A DNA stretch of 64,000 nucleotides from contig NZ_JACCFW010000001.1 of assembly GCF_013410455.1 (NCBI RefSeq), positions 946,929 to 1,010,928 of the forward strand, written 5' to 3'. Positions 25,339-33,435 of the stretch are shown piece by piece. The notes under the pieces were generated by a model. That model was not told the origin of the DNA. It did not search any database and saw only the letters and a program-made list of their open reading frames with translations. Source of the DNA: Allobranchiibius huperziae (GTDB taxonomy: Bacteria > Actinomycetota > Actinomycetes > Actinomycetales > Dermatophilaceae). A program made the position numbers and the translations under genes. Each line of letters starts with the position of its first letter. The stretch's first letter is position 1.

Positions 25339-26555
25339 GCGAGCGCCTGTCTGCCGGCGCGGACAACCGCGTCGTCTCCCGTGGGTACGTCGGCCGGTGG
25401 CGTGACATCGACGAGGCACCCGACCTGCCAGACGCGGCGGCCTTCCTGGTCGCCGACAACACCGAAGCGATCCGGGCCGTCTGGCAGCACGTGCTGCACG
25501 CGGACCGCCGCGAGACGCTGGTGGCCGCGCGCTCGCGCATCGGCGCCGAGCAGGAGCAGGGGTTCCGCGAGTTCGGGCTGGCCGTCGTACGACCGCCGGA
25601 CGTGCAGCCGGCACTGCTCGACCGACCGGCCGAACCCGGCCGCATCTGGCTGCTGACCAGCGGGTCCACGGGGCGGCCCAAGCAGGTCGCGCACACCCTG
25701 GACTCCCTCACCACCGTCGGCACCGATCAACCGCCACGTACTTGGCTGTGCCCCTACGCGACCGGCGCGTACGCCTGGTGGCAGGTCGTCACCCTCTCGA
25801 TCCAGGTGCCGGGTCAGGACGTGGTCTTCGTCGAACCGGACGAGATCGACGCGTGGCCCGCGCTCGCGGAGCAGCACGGCGTCACCGCCGCGTCCGGCAC
25901 CCCGACGTTCTGGCGCCAGGCCATCTTCCGTGCGGTCGACACCCTCTCCAGGGTGCCGCTGCGACAGGTCACGCTCGGCGGCGAGCCCGTCGACCAGGCC
26001 ATCCTCGACCGACTGCACGAGGTCTACCCGGACGCGCGGATCTCATGGATCTACGCCTCCTCCGAGGCGGGGGCGGCCATCGCGGTGCACGACGGGCAAG
26101 CCGGATTCCCGACCGCTTGGCTCGACCGAGAGACCCCCGGACGACCCCGGCTGAGCGTGCAGGACGGTGAGCTAGTCATCGCCTCGGCCAAGGCCGCCGA
26201 GGGGATGGACGCACAGATCCACACCGGTGACCGCGCGGAGATCGTGGGCGACCGGGTCCTGATCACCGGCCGGATCGCCTCCGATGAGATCAATGTCGGC
26301 GGCTCCAAGGCCTCCGCGTCCGGCGTACGCGCCGTGCTGCTCGCGCACCCGGCAGTCGCCTGGGCGGCTGTGAAGGGCCGTCGCGCGCCCCTGGTCGGCA
26401 ACGTCGTCACCGCGCAGGTCGTGCTCTCGGGCGACGCCACCGAAGCCGACCTCCTCGCGTGGTGCAACGCGCGGCTGCCGGACTATTCCGTGCCGCGCCG
26501 GTTGCGCGTGCTGCCCGAGATCCCGATCAAGGAGTCCCTGAAGTCCGATGTCTGA
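25335..26555 (+). CDS. AMP-dependent acyl adenylating enzyme
   Basis: A 406-residue member of the ANL family, which would activate a carboxylic acid with ATP and load it on the adjacent carrier protein. The P-loop is LLTSGSTGRPKQVAH (106-120). The adenine region IYASSEAGAAIAVHDG, the ITGR hinge with DEINVGGSKAS, and a C-terminal IKESLKSDV ending with the catalytic lysine are all present. It is about 100 residues shorter than typical acyl-CoA synthetases because the N-terminal domain is reduced, as in some carrier-loading enzymes. It is coupled to the carrier gene by a GTGA overlap. Confidence 0.82.
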   Translation: MSERLSAGADNRVVSRGYVGRWRDIDEAPDLPDAAAFLVADNTEAIRAVWQHVLHADRRETLVAARSRIGAEQEQGFREFGLAVVRPPDVQPALLDRPAEPGRIWLLTSGSTGRPKQVAHTLDSLTTVGTDQPPRTWLCPYATGAYAWWQVVTLSIQVPGQDVVFVEPDEIDAWPALAEQHGVTAASGTPTFWRQAIFRAVDTLSRVPLRQVTLGGEPVDQAILDRLHEVYPDARISWIYASSEAGAAIAVHDGQAGFPTAWLDRETPGRPRLSVQDGELVIASAKAAEGMDAQIHTGDRAEIVGDRVLITGRIASDEINVGGSKASASGVRAVLLAHPAVAWAAVKGRRAPLVGNVVTAQVVLSGDATEADLLAWCNARLPDYSVPRRLRVLPEIPIKESLKSDV

Positions 26556-26558
26556 TCA

Positions 26559-26598
26559 CCCCACGAAGTTCTCCGCTGTGCTCCGATACTTCGCGGGG
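26559..26598 (+). other. Intra-operon hairpin
   Basis: CCCCACGAAGT (26559-26569) pairs with ACTTCGCGGGG (26588-26598) with one A-C mismatch and an 18-base loop. It lies in the 77-base gap between the adenylating enzyme and the SDR, just ahead of the AAGGAGA ribosome site. It could temper read-through or stabilise an mRNA end. No T-run follows. Confidence 0.3.
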
Positions 26599-26632
26599 AC
26601 CCCGATCTTCCTGAAGGAGATTTCCAACTCCC

Positions 26633-27382
26633 ATGTCTGAGAATTCGACCGCCATTCCCCGCGCCAGCTGTGTCCTGGTCTCCGGCGGCTCCCGCGGGCT
26701 CGGGCTCGCGCTCGTGCAGGACGCGCTCGATGCCGGTGCGAAGGTCGCTACCTTCGCCCGCACGATCACCCCGGAGCTGGAGAAGCTCGCTGACGACCGC
26801 CCCGACGACGTGCATATCGGATCGGTCGACATCACCGATGAGAAGGCGGTGCGCACCTTCATCAAGGAGGCCGCAGCGCACCTCGGCCCGATCGACGCTC
26901 TGGTGAACAACGCTGCCATCGGCCAGGACTCGCTGCACGTGCACACCTCGCCCGAGCGCATCGCGGCCATCGTGGCGACGAACCTCACGGCCCCTCTGCT
27001 GGTGGTTCGCGCGTTCCTGCGGCACGCGATGGCGAAGTCCGGCCGCGGCCGCATCGTGATGGTGACCTCCGTCTGCGCGCAGCGTGGTTACTCCGGTCTG
27101 GTCACCTACTCCGCCACCAAGGGCGGGCTCGACTCGGCGATGCGCACCCTCGCCCGGGAGATGCACGGCCGCTTCCTGGTCAACTCGGTGGCGCCGGGCT
27201 TCTTCGCCTCCGAGATGTCCTCGGTGCTCGGCACCGAGCAGCTGTCCACGATCACCCGGCGCACGCCGACCGGTCGCCTGGTCGAGCCGGAGAACATCGC
27301 GCCCGTCGTGCGCTCGCTGCTCTTCGACGACACCAACATCAACGGCCAGGTCCTGACCATCGACGGCGGCGGCAGCATCTGA
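26633..27382 (+). CDS. Short-chain dehydrogenase/reductase
   Basis: A 249-residue classical SDR. The nucleotide-binding motif is SGGSRGLGLAL (17-27), NNAA follows at about 90, and the catalytic Ser and YxxxK are in TSVCAQRGYSGLVTYSATKGG. The C-terminus is GQVLTIDGGG. It resembles 3-oxoacyl-carrier-protein reductases, which fits reduction of a 3-oxo group on the acyl chain held by the upstream carrier protein. It could instead act on a sugar. The ATG follows AAGGAGA by 12 bases. Confidence 0.85.
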   Translation: MSENSTAIPRASCVLVSGGSRGLGLALVQDALDAGAKVATFARTITPELEKLADDRPDDVHIGSVDITDEKAVRTFIKEAAAHLGPIDALVNNAAIGQDSLHVHTSPERIAAIVATNLTAPLLVVRAFLRHAMAKSGRGRIVMVTSVCAQRGYSGLVTYSATKGGLDSAMRTLAREMHGRFLVNSVAPGFFASEMSSVLGTEQLSTITRRTPTGRLVEPENIAPVVRSLLFDDTNINGQVLTIDGGGSI

Positions 27383-27816
27383 GTCCGCTCGACCCGGCGG
27401 ACTACGTTGCGGCGTACGCCGATCCGGCGCATCTACGCCTCACGCCATCGCTGACGGCGGCGCGGGCGCTCGGTGGAGTGCGGTCCTACCTGCCCGACGG
27501 GCGCGGCGTCGTCTGGGTGGCGCCGGAGCTGCCGGGAATCGCCCGGGCCATCGACGCCGAACCCGCCGCGGCCGAGGTCTCTCGGCGGCTCGCGCGTCGA
27601 GCGGGCACCGAGGACCCCACGGTCGTCTGGCCCCTGTGGACCCGCGCCGAGACGGTCGCGAAACTGCTCGACCTTCCGGTCCTGTCCTGGCTGGCGTGGC
27701 CGGGCCTCGAGGTTCCCGCCCACCTGGCCTCCCGGGTGGCGCTGAGCACTGTCCTGCTACCTGACGAGGTGACAGGTGGTGTCACAGTGTCCTGTGGCGC
27801 CACCGTGGCGACCTGA
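27379..27816 (+). CDS. Unrecognised protein, possibly starting at CTG
   Basis: A frame of 145 codons runs from a CTG at 27379 that overlaps the SDR stop by four bases (CTGA, the same geometry as the ATGA overlaps around it). The first ordinary start in the frame is GTG at 27478, which would give 112 residues. Codon positions look coding from the CTG on (SPLDPADYVAAYADPAHLRL), so the CTG start is the better guess. I recognise no domain. The protein is mildly acidic with no membrane helix. It ends in a short palindrome (CTGAGGCCTCAG, 27813-27824) that spans its stop and that of the converging peptidase gene. Confidence 0.45.
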   Translation: MSPLDPADYVAAYADPAHLRLTPSLTAARALGGVRSYLPDGRGVVWVAPELPGIARAIDAEPAAAEVSRRLARRAGTEDPTVVWPLWTRAETVAKLLDLPVLSWLAWPGLEVPAHLASRVALSTVLLPDEVTGGVTVSCGATVAT

Positions 27817-27820
27817 GGCC

Positions 27821-29155
27821 TCAGCCGTCGGCGAGAGCACCCATCGGGTCCCAGGCCGGGAGCACGATCGGCTCCTGCTCCAGAGCATCCTGCAGCTCCT
27901 GCGGCAGGCGACTCCTGTGCGCGGCGATCTCGAAGACGTACGGCGCGAACCACGAGTCGTTCATCGTGTAGAAGCCCTGGTCGGCCTTGCTGTCGCCCCA
28001 GGAGTTCTCCACCCGCCACTTGCGCGGCGTGTCGCCGTCCAGGTCGACCCCGGTCAACAGCATGGCGTGCGTCATGAGCGTGTCGTGGAACTCCAGCCGG
28101 GCGGCCTTGTCCAGCGCGAACGAGGTGTCGTAGACGCCGTCGTAGTCGAAGAGCCGGGCGTCCCAGATGCCCAGGTCGCGCGCCATCATCTTGCTGACGT
28201 CGCAGCCGAACCACACCGGCTCGCCGTCGCGGATCGAGGCGGCCGCGATGCTCTTCAGCAGGTCGGGCTCGACGTTGAGGTAGCGCACCGGCACACCGCC
28301 GACGACGTTGCCGAGCTCGTCCACGGTGAAGGTCGCTCCGCGCGGGCTGCTCTCACGAGGGTCGTCGACGAGGCAGACGTAGTCGTCCAGGTCCTGCTCG
28401 ACGTACCGGTCACGGAACTCCTGCGGGGTGAGCACGCCGTCGCGGTGGAACTGCTTGTCGGTGTCCGTCCACTGCCAGTCGACGGTCTCCGGCGGGGTGC
28501 CGAGGTGCATCGCGAGGATCCGGTACGCCGCGGACATGACCTGCGCGCGTACGCCGTCGATGTCCTTCTCCTTCGCCGCCCTCAGGTCGCGTGCGGCCTG
28601 GCGCAGCAGCGAGCGCAGCACGCCGTTCATCGCCCCGGTGTCGGAGGAGGAACGGGTCTCCGGCATCGCCGACTTCGGCACCAGGCCGTGCTTGTGCACC
28701 AGCGCCACGAACATGTTCCACTGGCCGCCGTCGCCCATGACCTCGTCGAGCACGAAGCCGAGGGTGCGGTCGTCGGACGGCCGGTCGCGCAGCCGGACCA
28801 CCGAGTCCATGAAGTAGTTGCAGCGCTCGAGCTTGTCCCAGAAGAGCAGGTGGTTCTGGGAGAACTCGAAGTCCTTCAGTCCCATCCGGCGGGCGGCGCC
28901 GACGCGCAGCAGGTTGAGACCGGCGAAGAGCCAGCAGCGCCCGCTCTTCTCCTGGTTTGTGACCTTCCAGTCGTCCAGGCGGTGCGACATCGAGGTGTCG
29001 GTGCGGGTCACGATCGTGCGATCGAGCGCCACGTCGGCGAGCGCGGTGTTGGTGAGCGCGTTCTGCACGATGCGGTGGGTGGGGGAGGCGTCGAACTCCT
29101 TGCGCAGCAGGTCGACGTCGTCGGAGGTCAGGGCAGTAGTGGGCACATCACTCAT
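27821..29155 (-). CDS. pepC: C1-family aminopeptidase (bleomycin hydrolase type)
   Basis: A 444-residue cytoplasmic cysteine aminopeptidase of the PepC/bleomycin hydrolase family. The oxyanion Gln68 and catalytic Cys74 lie in NQEKSGRCWLFAGLN. The histidine is in THAMLLTGVD and the asparagine in VENSWGD near the C-terminus. The length matches the family (440-450). It probably trims peptides as a hexameric barrel, with no specific link to the glycan genes around it. Start at the ATG 29155; no strong ribosome site is seen. It converges with the unrecognised gene, with four bases between the stops. Confidence 0.93.
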   Translation of the reverse strand: MSDVPTTALTSDDVDLLRKEFDASPTHRIVQNALTNTALADVALDRTIVTRTDTSMSHRLDDWKVTNQEKSGRCWLFAGLNLLRVGAARRMGLKDFEFSQNHLLFWDKLERCNYFMDSVVRLRDRPSDDRTLGFVLDEVMGDGGQWNMFVALVHKHGLVPKSAMPETRSSSDTGAMNGVLRSLLRQAARDLRAAKEKDIDGVRAQVMSAAYRILAMHLGTPPETVDWQWTDTDKQFHRDGVLTPQEFRDRYVEQDLDDYVCLVDDPRESSPRGATFTVDELGNVVGGVPVRYLNVEPDLLKSIAAASIRDGEPVWFGCDVSKMMARDLGIWDARLFDYDGVYDTSFALDKAARLEFHDTLMTHAMLLTGVDLDGDTPRKWRVENSWGDSKADQGFYTMNDSWFAPYVFEIAAHRSRLPQELQDALEQEPIVLPAWDPMGALADG

Positions 29156-29209
29156 CTATGCATCGTCGCACGCATGCGGGATTCGCTCCGAGGGCCGGCG
29201 CTGGCGGTA

Positions 29210-29332
29210 GGGCCCGCTCGGCCCGAAACGATGGCGCGCGGTCGCGCTGGGCTCCCGTGAGGGCCCGCTCGGCCCGAAACGATGGCGCGTGATCGCGCTG
29301 GGCTCCCGTGAGGGCCCGCTCGGCCCGAAACG
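29210..29332. repeat. Tandem repeat with 51-base period (2.4 units)
   Basis: The core GGGCCCGCTCGGCCCGAAAC begins at 29210, 29261 and 29312, exactly 51 bases apart. The 30-base linkers differ at only two positions. It fills most of the gap between pepC and the methyltransferase-like gene. The reverse complement of the core is found, again with a 51-base period, at 52182. Confidence 0.75.
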
Positions 29333-29348
29333 CAGGCGTGCCGGTCGG

Positions 29349-30770
29349 TCAGCCGGGCTTGTTGATGCGGTTCCGGGCCGCTTCGACCAGTCGGGACGTG
29401 GGTGCGGTCATGAGGAAGAGCGCCTGTCGAGCCCGGGGGCCATGCTCGGTCTCGATGGCGTGCTCCAAGGCGCGGATCCGGCGTTCCTGACGGGTGGCGA
29501 GTCCCTCCAGATAGGTGATCTTCCCCTCGCGCTCGCGCAGTGCGCTCTCCAGTTGCGCGACCCGGGGGGCGTCGCCCGCGGGTTCGGCCCGCGGGTGACG
29601 CGTCGGGAGGGCGACTTCGTAGCGCAGCTTCTCCGCGTGCCGCCACGCGTCCTGATCGAGGTCGGCCCGTCCCGCGAGCGCTCCCAGCTCGTGGGCGATC
29701 CCGGCGGCGTCCAGCTCGGGCGGGTACGGGTGCTGGGAGGTGCCGGCGACCAGCGCGGCGGCGTCCCACAGGCCGTGCGCCACGGCCACGGGTGCGGCGA
29801 CGTCCGCACCCTGGACGAGCACCCGCCGGGCCAGGACGCCGTCCTCGCCGACGACCGTGTTGCGCGGCACGGCATGCCCGCGCTGATCGGCCGGCAGTGC
29901 ATCCACGTGATCGCTGTAGCGGACCACCAGGGCGCGGACGCGGTCCAGATCTCCGGCCCGGAGGGCCGCGACGAGCAGCACCTCCAGGGGTTCGCCCTCG
30001 GTGTGGGAGTAGTCAGGCAGCGTGGGCGCGAAGACGGCAGGCAGCTCGGGCAGGTCCCGGCCGCGGACGAGGACCCACCCGCTCGCGAGCTGGCGCACGG
30101 CACCGGCGCGCAGGGCGTCCAGCCAGTCAGGGTGCGCCGGCAGTGCCGCGCGAACGGTGGTGCCGGCCAACGGATCGGTGACGCGGGCACCGTCGAGCAC
30201 CACCGCGTCGCCCAGGACCAGGTGCGACGCGGACTCGGGCAGGTCCGCGCGCACCGGTGGACGGTCGTCGTACCCGGGAGTGCCCACCCACCACGATGTA
30301 TCGCCGGATGCCCGACCCTGCGAGACGGGTTCGACGGCGAGGGCGTTGGGGACGTAGGCGATGAACCGGCCGTCGGCGTGGGAGACGGCCAGGTCCAGCA
30401 GGTCGAAGTGCCCGAGGCCGGGGGAGTCGGGCGTGAGCACGCGTTCGGGCGGGTCCAGGATCACCACGGTGTCATAGGCCGACCGCAACGGCAGCCGGTC
30501 CAGTCCGCCGCAGTGCACGTCTACGCCCTCGGCGTGCAACCGCACCGCATCGATCGTGCCGCGCACCAGCACCGTCGCCCGCTCGCCCAGCCGGCGGGCC
30601 AGCGTGGCCGCCCGCGGGCCGATCAGCAGCACGCTGCCCTCGGCGTCGTCGAGGACGGCTGCGACCCACTCGGAGAGCGCCGTCGGAGGGTCGATGCCGT
30701 CGCGCCACCCGGTCATCTCGCCCCCGAGCAGGGTGGGACCGGCGCCTGCGTGCTGGCCGTCGTTGCTCAT
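29349..30770 (-). CDS. Methyltransferase-like protein with C-terminal coiled coil, copy C
   Basis: A 473-residue third member of the family at 16779 and 18659. The Rossmann-like core is GSVLLIGPRAATLARRLG (about 45-62), YDTVVILDPPERVL (about 99-112) and SHADGRFIAYVPNA. The C-terminus has a coiled coil (VAQLESALREREGKITYLEG, then RRIRALEHAIETE) and a basic tail (RLVEAARNRINKPG). It stands alone on its strand, six bases after a TAGGCT box, so it is probably leaderless, and diverges from a glycosyltransferase unit. The core carries a better glycine motif (LLIGPRAA) than its paralogues but still no canonical GxGxG. Confidence 0.55.
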   Translation of the reverse strand: MSNDGQHAGAGPTLLGGEMTGWRDGIDPPTALSEWVAAVLDDAEGSVLLIGPRAATLARRLGERATVLVRGTIDAVRLHAEGVDVHCGGLDRLPLRSAYDTVVILDPPERVLTPDSPGLGHFDLLDLAVSHADGRFIAYVPNALAVEPVSQGRASGDTSWWVGTPGYDDRPPVRADLPESASHLVLGDAVVLDGARVTDPLAGTTVRAALPAHPDWLDALRAGAVRQLASGWVLVRGRDLPELPAVFAPTLPDYSHTEGEPLEVLLVAALRAGDLDRVRALVVRYSDHVDALPADQRGHAVPRNTVVGEDGVLARRVLVQGADVAAPVAVAHGLWDAAALVAGTSQHPYPPELDAAGIAHELGALAGRADLDQDAWRHAEKLRYEVALPTRHPRAEPAGDAPRVAQLESALREREGKITYLEGLATRQERRIRALEHAIETEHGPRARQALFLMTAPTSRLVEAARNRINKPG

Positions 30771-30775
30771 CCTCG

Positions 30776-30782
30776 TAGCCTA
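30776..30782. promoter_or_regulatory. Symmetric divergent -10 boxes, methyltransferase-like copy C / glycosyltransferase
   Basis: TAGCCTA gives TAGCCT on the plus strand (30776-30781) and TAGGCT on the minus strand (30782-30777). The minus-strand box is six bases from the ATG at 30770. The plus-strand gene has a 30-odd-base leader with an AGGAGG ribosome site. Confidence 0.5.
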
Positions 30783-30819
30783 AGGCGGTCCCGCACCCAC
30801 CAAGGAGGATCTGCGACCG

Positions 30820-31689
30820 ATGGCGACGACCCCCACGATCGGCGTGGTGCTGCTGCACATGGGCGACCGCCCCGTGCAGCTCGCCGAGGCGCTGAGCACC
30901 CTGCGTGCCCAGCGCGACGTCGAGCTCGACGTCGTCCTGGTCGGCAACGGCTGGGAACCCCACGGTCTGCCGGACTGGGTGCGCACCGTGCACCTGCGGG
31001 AGAACGTCGGCATCCCGCAGGGCCGCAACGTGGGCGCGAGCGAGGCCCGCGGGGAGTTCCTGTACTTCTACGACGACGACGCCTCGCTTCCGACGCCCGA
31101 CGTGCTCTCCCGGCTCGCGGCAGTCATCGGGGCCGACGACCGCGTCGCGGTCGCGCAGCCGCGCGGCGCGGATCCCACGGGCAAACCCGCGCCGCGCCGC
31201 TGGGTGCCGCGGTTCGACGTGCGTGACGGCGGGCGGGCCGGGTCGGCGACGTGGTTCTGGGAAGCCGTCTTCATGATCCGGCGTACGGCGTTCGAGCAGG
31301 TCGGCGGGTGGCCCGGGCAGTTCTTCTTCGGCCACGAGGGCATCGACCTGGCGTGGCGGCTCGTGGACGCCGGCTGGCGCATCGAGTACGTCCCCTCGGT
31401 CGTGGTGCACCACCCGTCCACCGACGCCGCCCGGCACGACATCTTCTACCGCACCAACGCCCGCAACCGGGTGTGGGTCGCGCGCCGACGGCTGCCCCTG
31501 CCGCTCGTCCCCGTCTACCTCGCCACCTGGACCGGCGTGATGATGCTGCGAGTGCCCGACGCGCGCTCCCGGTCGGTCTGGCTGGACGGCTTCCGCGAGG
31601 GCTGGACCACCGACCCCGGCGAGCGGGCGCCGATGTCCTGGCGGACGGTCGGCTGGTTGACCCGGGCCGGTCGGCCGCCGGTCATCTGA
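30820..31689 (+). CDS. Family 2 glycosyltransferase (rhamnosyl/galactofuranosyl-like)
   Basis: A 289-residue GT2 enzyme: IGVVLLHMGDRPVQL at the start, RENVGIPQGRNVGASEA (about 66-82), the DxD-type FYDDDASLP (about 87-95) and a GHEGIDLAWRLVDAGW acceptor region (about 171-186). The C-terminal segment has one or two hydrophobic stretches. The layout fits enzymes that build wall galactan or rhamnan-like chains. AAGGAGG lies upstream of the ATG. Its stop overlaps the next gene (TGATG). Confidence 0.87.
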   Translation: MATTPTIGVVLLHMGDRPVQLAEALSTLRAQRDVELDVVLVGNGWEPHGLPDWVRTVHLRENVGIPQGRNVGASEARGEFLYFYDDDASLPTPDVLSRLAAVIGADDRVAVAQPRGADPTGKPAPRRWVPRFDVRDGGRAGSATWFWEAVFMIRRTAFEQVGGWPGQFFFGHEGIDLAWRLVDAGWRIEYVPSVVVHHPSTDAARHDIFYRTNARNRVWVARRRLPLPLVPVYLATWTGVMMLRVPDARSRSVWLDGFREGWTTDPGERAPMSWRTVGWLTRAGRPPVI

Positions 31690-32663
31690 TGCGCGTCGTC
31701 GTCACGGGCGTCCGCAGCCGCACCCACCTGGTGCATGTGTCCGCCTATCTGCGCACGGCACTGGACGCCACCGCGCGGGGTGAACTGGTCGACGTCGGCT
31801 ACCTCGGCGGCGGCACCTTCCTCGGGAGCGCCAGCGTCGACGCGTCCGACGTGGCCCGTCTGCTGCCGGACGATCCACGGCTGCGGATCCGGATGCTCGA
31901 CCGCCTCGAGGACTGGTCCCCCGCCGGCGACGAGCTCGTCTATGTCGCCGTCGGCGCCCCAGGTATCCGACCGTGGATCGAGCTGCGCCGGCGCGCCGGC
32001 CTGACCCGGATCGCGGTGGTGGTGACCGACGAGGGCATCGGCAGCTACGGCACCTGGCGCACCAGGCACGACGCCTGGCTGCGCCAGGGGGTCCGGGAGC
32101 CGTGGTGCACGGTGCGCACGAGCGCGGTACAGCTCGCCGACCGGGTGCTGACCACCCGGCGGTTCGCGATGTACGACGCTGCCCGCGACTGGGCGCTCGA
32201 CCCGGTGATCGCCGAGGAGTTCCGATCCCGCACCAGCGAGGGGGACGGCGACGGCGCCGACCGGGTCGTGCTTCTCACCCAGCCCTGGGTCGAGATGGGC
32301 GCCCTCCCGCAGGCCGCCTACCTGGACCACGTGGCGCAGGTCCGCGACCGGGTCGCTGCCACGGGCCGGCGGCTCGTCGTGCGGCCCCACCCGTCCGAGG
32401 ACCCGTCCCGGTACGACCGCTTCGAGACCCTCGCGGGCGATCTGCCCGCCGAGCTGGACGGGCGCGTCGTGGGCAGCGCCGCCGTCGTCGGCGGGTCGAG
32501 TACCGCCCTGCTCAACCTCGCCGCCCTGCACGACCTCCCGGCGTGGCGCCTGCTGGTGCCTGGTCTGGAGCATCTCGAGGAGCGCCTGGGCGCGGATCAG
32601 CGCGGCCTGCTGCGGCGCTACCTGCCCGCGGCGGTCGCGGCCACCGACCTCCCCGCGGGCTAG
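31689..32663 (+). CDS. Polysialyltransferase-like GT-B protein
   Basis: A 324-residue protein. After an N-terminal Rossmann-like half (RVVVTGVRSRTHLVHVSAYL), it has the pattern of the polysialyltransferase/GT52-like families: RLVVRPHPSEDPSRYDRF at about 226-243 and VVGGSSTALLNLAALHDLP at about 266-284. In those families the HP and SS motifs contact the CMP-sugar donor. A CMP-nonulosonic acid is the product expected of this locus, so it is a good candidate for the transferase that polymerises or caps with pseudaminate. The assignment is by motif only. Confidence 0.6.
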   Translation: MRVVVTGVRSRTHLVHVSAYLRTALDATARGELVDVGYLGGGTFLGSASVDASDVARLLPDDPRLRIRMLDRLEDWSPAGDELVYVAVGAPGIRPWIELRRRAGLTRIAVVVTDEGIGSYGTWRTRHDAWLRQGVREPWCTVRTSAVQLADRVLTTRRFAMYDAARDWALDPVIAEEFRSRTSEGDGDGADRVVLLTQPWVEMGALPQAAYLDHVAQVRDRVAATGRRLVVRPHPSEDPSRYDRFETLAGDLPAELDGRVVGSAAVVGGSSTALLNLAALHDLPAWRLLVPGLEHLEERLGADQRGLLRRYLPAAVAATDLPAG

Positions 32664-32666
32664 AGT
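32661..32666 (+). promoter_or_regulatory. Leaderless promoter
   Basis: TAGAGT overlaps the previous gene's stop codon and is seven bases from the GTG at 32674. Confidence 0.45.
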
Positions 32667-32673
32667 CGACGAG

Positions 32674-33435
32674 GTGATAGGTAACTCCACTGCGGCGGGT
32701 CGGATCGCGACTTCGCCGACCGTGCAGAAGGCGTTCGGGAGGGCGCGCGCCGCCGCACTCGGTGCGCGAGGTGCCGCCGCGAAGATCCCCCGGCCCCCCG
32801 AACCGGCGAGCTCGCTTGGCGCCGCCGACGTGGCCGACGTACGCGTCACGGCACTGCTCGTGGACGGCGCCGACGCCCGCGCGGCCCGACGTCGTGCGCG
32901 GCGTCTCGGCCTGCCGCGCACCCTGGACGACACCGCCGCCTGGGCGGCGCTCGGCGGGCTCGCGGCCCTGCTGCGGGTCATCGACGACGGTCGTCGCCGC
33001 GCCGTGGTGGTGGACACCGCCGGCGCGCGGTCGGTCTTCTCCCGATGGGCGGTCACGGCCGGGTTCGAGCCCGTGCACGTGGACGTGATGCGTCCGGAGG
33101 TCGTCGGCACCGCGATCGACCCCCGATCGGTCGACCTGGTCGCACGTCTGCACCCGCACTCCAGCGTCGCCGAGACGGTGGACGCCGACCTGGCCCGCGC
33201 GGCGGGTGCGCTGCGCCGCGGCGGCGTCGTCGCCATCACGGTGCGGCTCGGCCCTCCCGAGGTGGGCGCCCTGTCGGTCGCCGACCTGCGCTCGCTCGTG
33301 GCCCGCGCCGACGAGCAGGGTCTGACGCTGCTGGGCGACCTCGACCTGCACGAGGGCGCCCGCGCCCGCGAGGTCGCGCTCATCGACGAGAGCGACACGT
33401 TCGGCCTGGCACTGCTGGCCTTCCGGCGCAGGTGA
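32674..33435 (+). CDS. Rossmann-like protein of unknown function, methyltransferase-like
   Basis: A 253-residue protein with a hydrophobic-alternating core (RRRAVVVDTAGARSVFSRWA, VDLVARLHPHSSVAETVDAD, RRGGVVAITVRLGPPEVG) that resembles a Rossmann methyltransferase but lacks a clear glycine motif. A short basic N-terminal helix (VQKAFGRARAAALGARG) could bind the membrane. It follows the polysialyltransferase-like gene by ten bases and overlaps a DNA glycosylase gene by four. I recognise no named family. The GTG start sits seven bases after TAGAGT. Confidence 0.5.
   Translation: MIGNSTAAGRIATSPTVQKAFGRARAAALGARGAAAKIPRPPEPASSLGAADVADVRVTALLVDGADARAARRRARRLGLPRTLDDTAAWAALGGLAALLRVIDDGRRRAVVVDTAGARSVFSRWAVTAGFEPVHVDVMRPEVVGTAIDPRSVDLVARLHPHSSVAETVDADLARAAGALRRGGVVAITVRLGPPEVGALSVADLRSLVARADEQGLTLLGDLDLHEGARAREVALIDESDTFGLALLAFRRR

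Noticed and set aside
29152-29769. Minus-strand frame with a 17-residue repeat overlapping the methyltransferase-like gene
   Set aside because: It lies in a different frame inside the real gene and merely translates the 51-base DNA repeat; no other coding sign.
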